Shown in pieces: positions 14,854-19,003 of a stretch of 19,003 nucleotides of DNA. Origin of the DNA: an uncultured Oscillospiraceae bacterium (lineage in GTDB: Bacteria; Bacillota; Clostridia; Oscillospirales; Oscillospiraceae); assembly GCA_944385195.1 (NCBI GenBank), contig CALWWH010000097.1:1-19003 (forward strand). Direction: 5' to 3'. A program made the translations under genes and the position numbers. Within the stretch, counting starts at the first letter, position 1. Each line of letters opens with the position of its first letter. Below the pieces are notes generated by a model. The model saw only the letters and a program-made list of their open reading frames with translations. It had not been told where the DNA came from and did no database searches.

Positions 14854-16887
14854 ATGAAATACAGGATCGGATTGTTTTTTACTATCATTGCCATGGCTTT
14901 GCTGCTGACGATGAGCGTCACGGCGGCGAACACCCACGGCGATGTACATAACCACCGCTACGACGGATACACCATCCGTCAAGGCGTGGATGTCTCGGAG
15001 CACAACGGCAAGATCGACTGGCGTGCTGTGGCGTCCAGCGGACAGGCGGACTTCGTTTTTATCCGGGTGGGCTACCGGGGCTATACCTCAGGGGGGTTAT
15101 ATCCTGACAGCCACTACAAGGAGAATTTCGACGCTGCGCTGGCGGCGGGGATTGACGTGGGTGCGTACATCTACTCTCAGGCCATTACAACCCAGGAAGC
15201 GGAGCAGGAGGCACGCTACATCCTGGAACTGCTGGATAAATACCACTACACAGAGCGGCTGACGCTGCCCATTGTCATCGACTTTGAGTACGCAGAGTCC
15301 AATGGTTATACCGGTCGGCTCTATAACGCAAAGCTCAGCGCCGAGGCGGCGACAGCGATTTGCAACGCCTTTTGCAAGGTCATTCGAGAGGCGGGCTACG
15401 AGCCCTGCGTCTATGCAAACCCGGTCATGTTTGACGGCAAGCTCAACGCTGAGCAGCTCCAAGGGAAGATTTGGCTGGCTAACTACGTCGACGAGACCAG
15501 CTACACCGGGGATTATATCTTCTGGCAGTACACCAGCAGCGGCGGCGTTTACGGTTTCAAGGGGGTTGTAGACCGCAACTACTGGTATGTCCAGGGCCCG
15601 GATGGCAGTGCCGTCCGTGCGCAGCAGGTCCTGATGCGCACGCCAGACCTGGAGCTGCAGGCGGGCCAGAGCGTTGCCATTGACGCCCAGATCCAGCCCA
15701 GCGGCAGCATCGACACCCTGCGTTACTACAGCTCTGACCCGACGGTTGCCTATGTGGATAAGCTCACCGGCGAGGTGACAGCGTTCCGGGAGGGAACCAC
15801 GGAGATCCTTGCCACTACCTCCCAGGGCATTTCGGCGTCTTGTACCATCACAGTCCACGGCACCCGGGATGAAGCGCCGTCTGTGGTCATCACCGCTGCG
15901 CCGGATACCATCTATAGCGGAGAGTACACAACGACGGACTTGGTAGTTTCCACTGACAGCTATTCCGGCGCAAGCGCCACCGTTGCCATCGATTACCTGA
16001 ACCTCCGCCTCTGGCCCAATACGGACTACGCTCCTGTGGCGGTGTTGGAGAAGGGTGAGGCCGTGACCATTCTAGACAGTGTGGAACTAAACGGGTACAA
16101 GTGGTTTGCTGTGGAAACGGCCGACGGGATCCGGGGCTTCACGGTTTCAGGGTACCTGAGCAATATTCGCAGCGCGGCAAATCTGGTTGAGGGTGTGGAT
16201 TACAGCGTCCAATATGAGAATAACAATCGCGCCGGGACGGCGAAGGTCACTGTAAAGGGCCTGGGTACCCTCCGGGGCAGCGACAGTGCTACGTTCCAGA
16301 TCCTGCGCTTTGACGATGTAAAGACTGGCGATTGGTTCTTTGACTCCGTGCGCAAGGCGGTGCAGACGGGTCTGATGAATGGCACAGCGCCTACGGTCTT
16401 CAGCCCCAATCAGGAGACCAATCGTGCAATGTTCGTCGTTATCCTCCACCGCTTGGCGGGTAAACCGGTGGCGGAGAGCGCTAAGTACAATGATGTCAAA
16501 AGCGGCGACTGGTTCAAGGCTGCTGTGGATTGGGTTACCGAGACAAAAATTGATCTGGGCTACGCCTCCGGCAACTTTGGCCCCTCGGATACCCTGACGC
16601 GGGCGCAGATGGTGACGATGCTCTACCGTTACGCTTCCCAAATGGGCTATGAGACCCCTTCCAAACGCAGCTATGGCGAGCAGTTCGGCGATTGGGCTAG
16701 CGTCCCGGAGACGGCCCGCGACGCCATGTGCTGGGCAGTGGAGGTCGGGATCATCCAGGGAATAGACGGGGAGCTTTCTCCCCTCACCGGAGCCACGAGA
16801 GCGCAGATCTGCACGGTGATGGAGCGCTATCAGGCACTGCTGGACAGCGGAGTCCAGAGCAGTGCCCCCGCGCTGGCGGGAGATTGA
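14854..16887 (+). CDS. Secreted GH25 muramidase with Big2, SH3-like and three SLH domains
   Basis: Likely cleaves peptidoglycan glycan strands outside the cell while held in the wall by SLH domains. The 677-residue protein starts with a signal peptide (Lys2, Arg4, hydrophobic core, probable cleavage near residue 24 after VTA). Residues about 42-230 are a GH25 lysozyme domain with GVDVSEHNGKIDW (Asp46), the acidic pair Asp143 and Glu145 in VIDFEYAE, WLANYV and FWQYTSSGG. Residues 257-334 look like a Big2 Ig-like domain, 375-437 a bacterial SH3 domain with LNLRLWPN and GYKWFAVETADGIRGF, and 446-484 part of another Ig-like module. Three SLH repeats begin near 486, 546 and 611 (DVKTGDWF, DVKSGDWF, FGDWASVP). 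The start follows GAGGAGG (14841-14847). It appears monocistronic. The natural role, growth or sporulation or defence, is not shown by the sequence. Confidence 0.93.
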   Translation: MKYRIGLFFTIIAMALLLTMSVTAANTHGDVHNHRYDGYTIRQGVDVSEHNGKIDWRAVASSGQADFVFIRVGYRGYTSGGLYPDSHYKENFDAALAAGIDVGAYIYSQAITTQEAEQEARYILELLDKYHYTERLTLPIVIDFEYAESNGYTGRLYNAKLSAEAATAICNAFCKVIREAGYEPCVYANPVMFDGKLNAEQLQGKIWLANYVDETSYTGDYIFWQYTSSGGVYGFKGVVDRNYWYVQGPDGSAVRAQQVLMRTPDLELQAGQSVAIDAQIQPSGSIDTLRYYSSDPTVAYVDKLTGEVTAFREGTTEILATTSQGISASCTITVHGTRDEAPSVVITAAPDTIYSGEYTTTDLVVSTDSYSGASATVAIDYLNLRLWPNTDYAPVAVLEKGEAVTILDSVELNGYKWFAVETADGIRGFTVSGYLSNIRSAANLVEGVDYSVQYENNNRAGTAKVTVKGLGTLRGSDSATFQILRFDDVKTGDWFFDSVRKAVQTGLMNGTAPTVFSPNQETNRAMFVVILHRLAGKPVAESAKYNDVKSGDWFKAAVDWVTETKIDLGYASGNFGPSDTLTRAQMVTMLYRYASQMGYETPSKRSYGEQFGDWASVPETARDAMCWAVEVGIIQGIDGELSPLTGATRAQICTVMERYQALLDSGVQSSAPALAGD

Positions 16888-16964
16888 GTGCCGGCGTCAA
16901 AGCCGATGTTGAAAAAGCATGTGTTTTCCGCCGGGGGATGAATGCCACGGTGGGGCGGCACACA

Positions 16965-17008
16965 GCAAGGGACCCACGCTGCAATGTTTTGCGGCGTGGG
17001 TCCCTTGC
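16965..17008. terminator. Hairpin between the convergent GH25 and MATE genes
   Basis: A 15-bp perfect stem (16965-16979 with 16994-17008) with a further 4-bp GCAA/TTGC inner stem. No T-run follows on either strand, so it is an atypical terminator, or a hairpin that protects two convergent transcripts. It lies 78 nt after the GH25 stop and 14 nt after the MATE stop. Confidence 0.65.
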
Positions 17009-17021
17009 TTGCAGGCGCGTT

Positions 17022-18422
17022 TTACGGCTGCGGCCGATTCAGCGGGTTCCATTTTCCCCGGATATATAACAGTACATACAGCAAAAAGACCAGCATATTA
17101 TGGGCGATCATGCAGGCCCAGGCGCCAATCAAGCCGGTGTGGAGCAGCTGCGTGAAGACGAAGGTGCCCACAATGCGGACACCCCACATACCGGAGATGT
17201 TGTAGATAAAGGGTTTCTTGGTTTCGCCAACGCCTTGAAGGATGCCCTCAATGATGATGCTTACGCCGTAAAAGGGTTCAGACACGGCGACCATGCGCAG
17301 AATGATGCTGCCCAGGGCAATGACCTCTGCGCTATCTGAGAAGATGCTCACCATTTGTCGAGCGAAGAGGAACAGCAGGCCGCCGGTGAAGATCATCAGT
17401 ATGACCTCCACAAAGAGGATCAACGCAGCCATGTCGTGCATGCGTTTTTTGTCCCCAGCCCCCAGGGCGTTGCCCGTCAGGGTGGAGGCAGCGGTCATCA
17501 TGCCGTAGCCGGGAATATAAAAAGCGGACTCAACGGTGTTGCAGATGGTGTGGGTGGCGGTAGACAGGCCGCCCAGGGAGTTGATCATAGCGGCGAAGGC
17601 GACAAAACCGAAGGAGGTGCCGAAGCGCTGCAAGGCGTTGGGCAGGGCGATTTTAAGGCAGGGCTTTAGAATCTCCCAGTCCGGGCGGAGCTTCTGACCT
17701 CTGAAGGAGATCTCCGGATGCTTGTAGACCTTGATGGTGATGACAATGCCGCCCACGGTGACGGCAATGGCGCTGGCGATGGCTGCTCCGGTGACGCCCC
17801 AGCCCGCTCCCCAGACGGGAATGTCCAGACCTAAGATGTGTATGGTACGGGGGTCATAGATGAGCAGAAAGTTCAAAACGACATTGATGATGTTTACCAG
17901 CAGCCCCACCAGCATGGGCGTTTTGGTGTCACCAGCTGAACGAAGCACCGTGCCAAAGATGAAGGTAGCGGCCCTTGGCAGCATGGGAAGGAACAGGATG
18001 AAGAAGTAGGTGGAAGCCATATCTTGGATTCGTTCCTCAACCTGCATCCAAGAGGGGACAAAGGGGGCCACGGCAATGATGACCGCAGTGAAGAAAATGC
18101 CTGTAATGAGCACGACCAGCGCCGCCTGAGAGCAGACCTTTGCAGCCTTTTCTTTGTCGCCTGCCCCGTAGGCCTGGGCGATGAAGGTCAAGAATCCGAC
18201 GGACAAGGCGCCTGTCGAGCTGGAAACCAACCAGCCGACGGTACCCGTTGAACCTACGGCGGCAGTGGCGTCGGTACCCAGGGAGCCGACCATGGCGGTG
18301 TCGATGTACTGCACGGCAGTGGATAAAATCTGTTCGAGCATCGTCGGCCAGGCTAGGGCGATGATGACCGGCAGCAGCTTCCAGTCAAAGTGCAGCCGAT
18401 TGGACTGAAGTGTTTCTGGCAA
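17022..18422 (-). CDS. MATE family multidrug/cation antiporter
   Basis: A polytopic inner-membrane transporter that exports drugs or metabolites in exchange for Na+ or H+. The 466-residue protein has about 12 hydrophobic segments in two homologous halves. The first half begins with IALAWPTMLEQILSTAVQYIDTAMVG and contains FIAQAYGAGDKEKA and LRSAGDTKTPM. The second half has the matching TLTGNALGAGDKKRM and LQGVGETKKPF. These are standard MATE signatures. I chose the TTG at 18422 because AGGAGG (18431-18436) precedes it by 8 nt. An in-frame ATG at 18458 would add 12 residues but has no ribosome binding site and sits at the predicted transcription start. The substrate is unknown. Confidence 0.92.
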   Translation of the reverse strand: MPETLQSNRLHFDWKLLPVIIALAWPTMLEQILSTAVQYIDTAMVGSLGTDATAAVGSTGTVGWLVSSSTGALSVGFLTFIAQAYGAGDKEKAAKVCSQAALVVLITGIFFTAVIIAVAPFVPSWMQVEERIQDMASTYFFILFLPMLPRAATFIFGTVLRSAGDTKTPMLVGLLVNIINVVLNFLLIYDPRTIHILGLDIPVWGAGWGVTGAAIASAIAVTVGGIVITIKVYKHPEISFRGQKLRPDWEILKPCLKIALPNALQRFGTSFGFVAFAAMINSLGGLSTATHTICNTVESAFYIPGYGMMTAASTLTGNALGAGDKKRMHDMAALILFVEVILMIFTGGLLFLFARQMVSIFSDSAEVIALGSIILRMVAVSEPFYGVSIIIEGILQGVGETKKPFIYNISGMWGVRIVGTFVFTQLLHTGLIGAWACMIAHNMLVFLLYVLLYIRGKWNPLNRPQP

Positions 18423-18430
18423 GGGGATCT

Positions 18431-18436
18431 CCTCCT
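18431..18436 (-). promoter_or_regulatory. Ribosome binding site deciding the MATE start
   Basis: A perfect AGGAGG on the minus strand, 8 nt before the TTG at 18422. It lies inside the frame of the longer ATG-started version, which argues for the shorter protein. Confidence 0.75.
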
Positions 18437-18444
18437 GATTCTCA

Positions 18445-18458
18445 ATGACAATTGTCAT
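18445..18458. promoter_or_regulatory. Palindromic candidate operator of the MATE gene
   Basis: ATGACAATTGTCAT is a perfect 14-bp palindrome that begins 6 nt downstream of the -10 box and covers the predicted transcription start. Its position suits a dimeric repressor such as a MarR- or TetR-type regulator, but no regulator gene is next to it. The role is inference. Confidence 0.5.
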
Positions 18459-18463
18459 CCTAT

Positions 18464-18491
18464 ATTATATAGCTGCCGCCCCAAAATGCAA
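18464..18491 (-). promoter_or_regulatory. Promoter of the MATE gene
   Basis: On the minus strand TTGCAT (18486-18491), a 16-nt spacer and TATAAT (18464-18469). The predicted start is near 18457, about 35 nt upstream of the TTG start. Confidence 0.75.
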
Positions 18492-18574
18492 CGCCTGTTT
18501 TGCCTTTTTCGACTGTTGATGGACGGCTGCATTTCAGCAAATGGCGTCATTTCCCCATAGCGTCCCCTTTGGAC

Positions 18575-18607
18575 AAAAAACGAATGGCACCCTTGAGGGT
18601 GCCATTC
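18575..18607 (-). terminator. Intrinsic terminator of the phosphoglycerate mutase gene
   Basis: On the minus strand an 11-bp stem (18597-18607 with 18582-18592) and a 4-nt loop are followed by G and TTTTTT (18575-18580). It starts 18 nt after the stop codon. Confidence 0.93.
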
Positions 18608-18625
18608 TGCGCTGGCGAATGCAGG

Positions 18626-19003
18626 TTAGGCTTCGGCCACCATACCGGGCTCCCAGCATGCCGGAGCGGTCAGACCCAGCAGCTGGGCGATGGTGCCGGC
18701 GACATTGGCAAGACCAAACGAACCGTCTTTGAGCGTAATGCTCTTGTCGTAGACGATGAAGGGGACCGGGTTTAGGCTGTGAGCTGTGCGGATAGTCAGT
18801 TTGCCGGTCTTTTTATCCTTGTCGTACATCTGATCGGCGTTGCCGTGGTCAGCAGTGATGCACAGCGTGTAGCCGTATTCATCAGCAGCGGCCATGATCT
18901 TGCCCAGACCTTCGTCGACAGCCTCAACAGCCTCAATGACGGCCGGGAGGACTCCAGTGTGACCGACCATATCGCCATTGGGGAAGTTGCAGCGCAGGAA
19001 CTG
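18626..19003 (-). CDS. gpmI: 2,3-bisphosphoglycerate-independent phosphoglycerate mutase, C-terminal part
   Basis: This enzyme interconverts 3- and 2-phosphoglycerate in glycolysis using Mn2+, without a bisphosphoglycerate cofactor. Only the last 125 residues are in the window; the N-terminal three quarters lie beyond its right edge. The visible part begins QFLRCNFPNGDMVGHTG and contains the metal ligands typical of the alkaline phosphatase-like domain: Asp and His of GDMVGHTG, Asp and His of TADHGNADQM, and the His of AHSLNPVPF. The C-terminal helix reads GTIAQLLGLTAPACWEPGM, as in the family. The stop TAA is at 18626-18628 and a strong terminator follows, so it is the end of its transcription unit. 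Confidence 0.94.
   Translation of the reverse strand, partial: QFLRCNFPNGDMVGHTGVLPAVIEAVEAVDEGLGKIMAAADEYGYTLCITADHGNADQMYDKDKKTGKLTIRTAHSLNPVPFIVYDKSITLKDGSFGLANVAGTIAQLLGLTAPACWEPGMVAEA

Overview
The window looks like the chromosome of an endospore-forming anaerobic Clostridia member with GC-rich DNA, probably Oscillospiraceae-like (Flavonifractor, Oscillibacter, Intestinimonas type). The evidence is a near-complete spoIVA, a large Firmicutes-type SRP RNA in front of dnaX-ebfC-recR, a type 1B (pyrK-pyrD) pyrimidine operon that also carries pyrI, and a secreted protein with SLH wall anchors. The genus is inference; no rRNA is present.

Layout, left to right. (1) 1-1446, minus: spoIVA, missing only its last few codons, with a candidate sigma-E promoter. 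(2) 1605-4489, plus: tldD-pmbA(tldE), a two-gene metallopeptidase operon with its own promoter and terminator. (3) 4543-5953, plus: a single-gene unit encoding a eukaryote-type hexokinase, with a strong promoter and a 16-bp terminator hairpin. (4) 6023-11738, plus: the pyr operon pyrC-pyrK-pyrD-pyrF-pyrE-pyrB-pyrI. Five of its six junctions overlap by 4-8 nt, and it is driven by a perfect-consensus promoter with a leader of only about 30 nt. (5) 11737-14670, minus: SRP RNA, dnaX, ebfC and recR, converging on the pyr operon at a bidirectional terminator. (6) 14723-17008, plus: a secreted GH25 muramidase with Big2, SH3 and three SLH modules, divergent from the SRP RNA promoter. (7) 17022-18491, minus: a MATE family transporter with its own promoter and a 14-bp palindrome at the predicted transcription start. 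(8) 18575-19003, minus: the C-terminal part of a cofactor-independent phosphoglycerate mutase with its terminator.

How the genes work together. The pyr operon supplies every UMP pathway step after carbamoyl phosphate: aspartate transcarbamoylase (PyrB with regulatory PyrI), dihydroorotase (PyrC), NAD-linked dihydroorotate dehydrogenase (PyrD/PyrK), orotate phosphoribosyltransferase (PyrE) and OMP decarboxylase (PyrF). No carAB or pyrR is in the window. The minus-strand cluster combines protein targeting RNA with replication and repair genes, an order shared with Bacillus. Hexokinase and phosphoglycerate mutase are both glycolytic but lie in separate units.

I see no tRNA, rRNA, CRISPR array, insertion sequence, prophage or attachment site. 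Most of the window is housekeeping. The points most worth a second look are the eukaryote-type hexokinase, the leaderless-looking pyr operon, the palindrome and misleading start codon at the MATE gene, the SRP RNA precursor stem that abuts the dnaX ribosome binding site, and the recurrent TTGCAN -35 boxes. I did not find a convincing undescribed multi-gene system.
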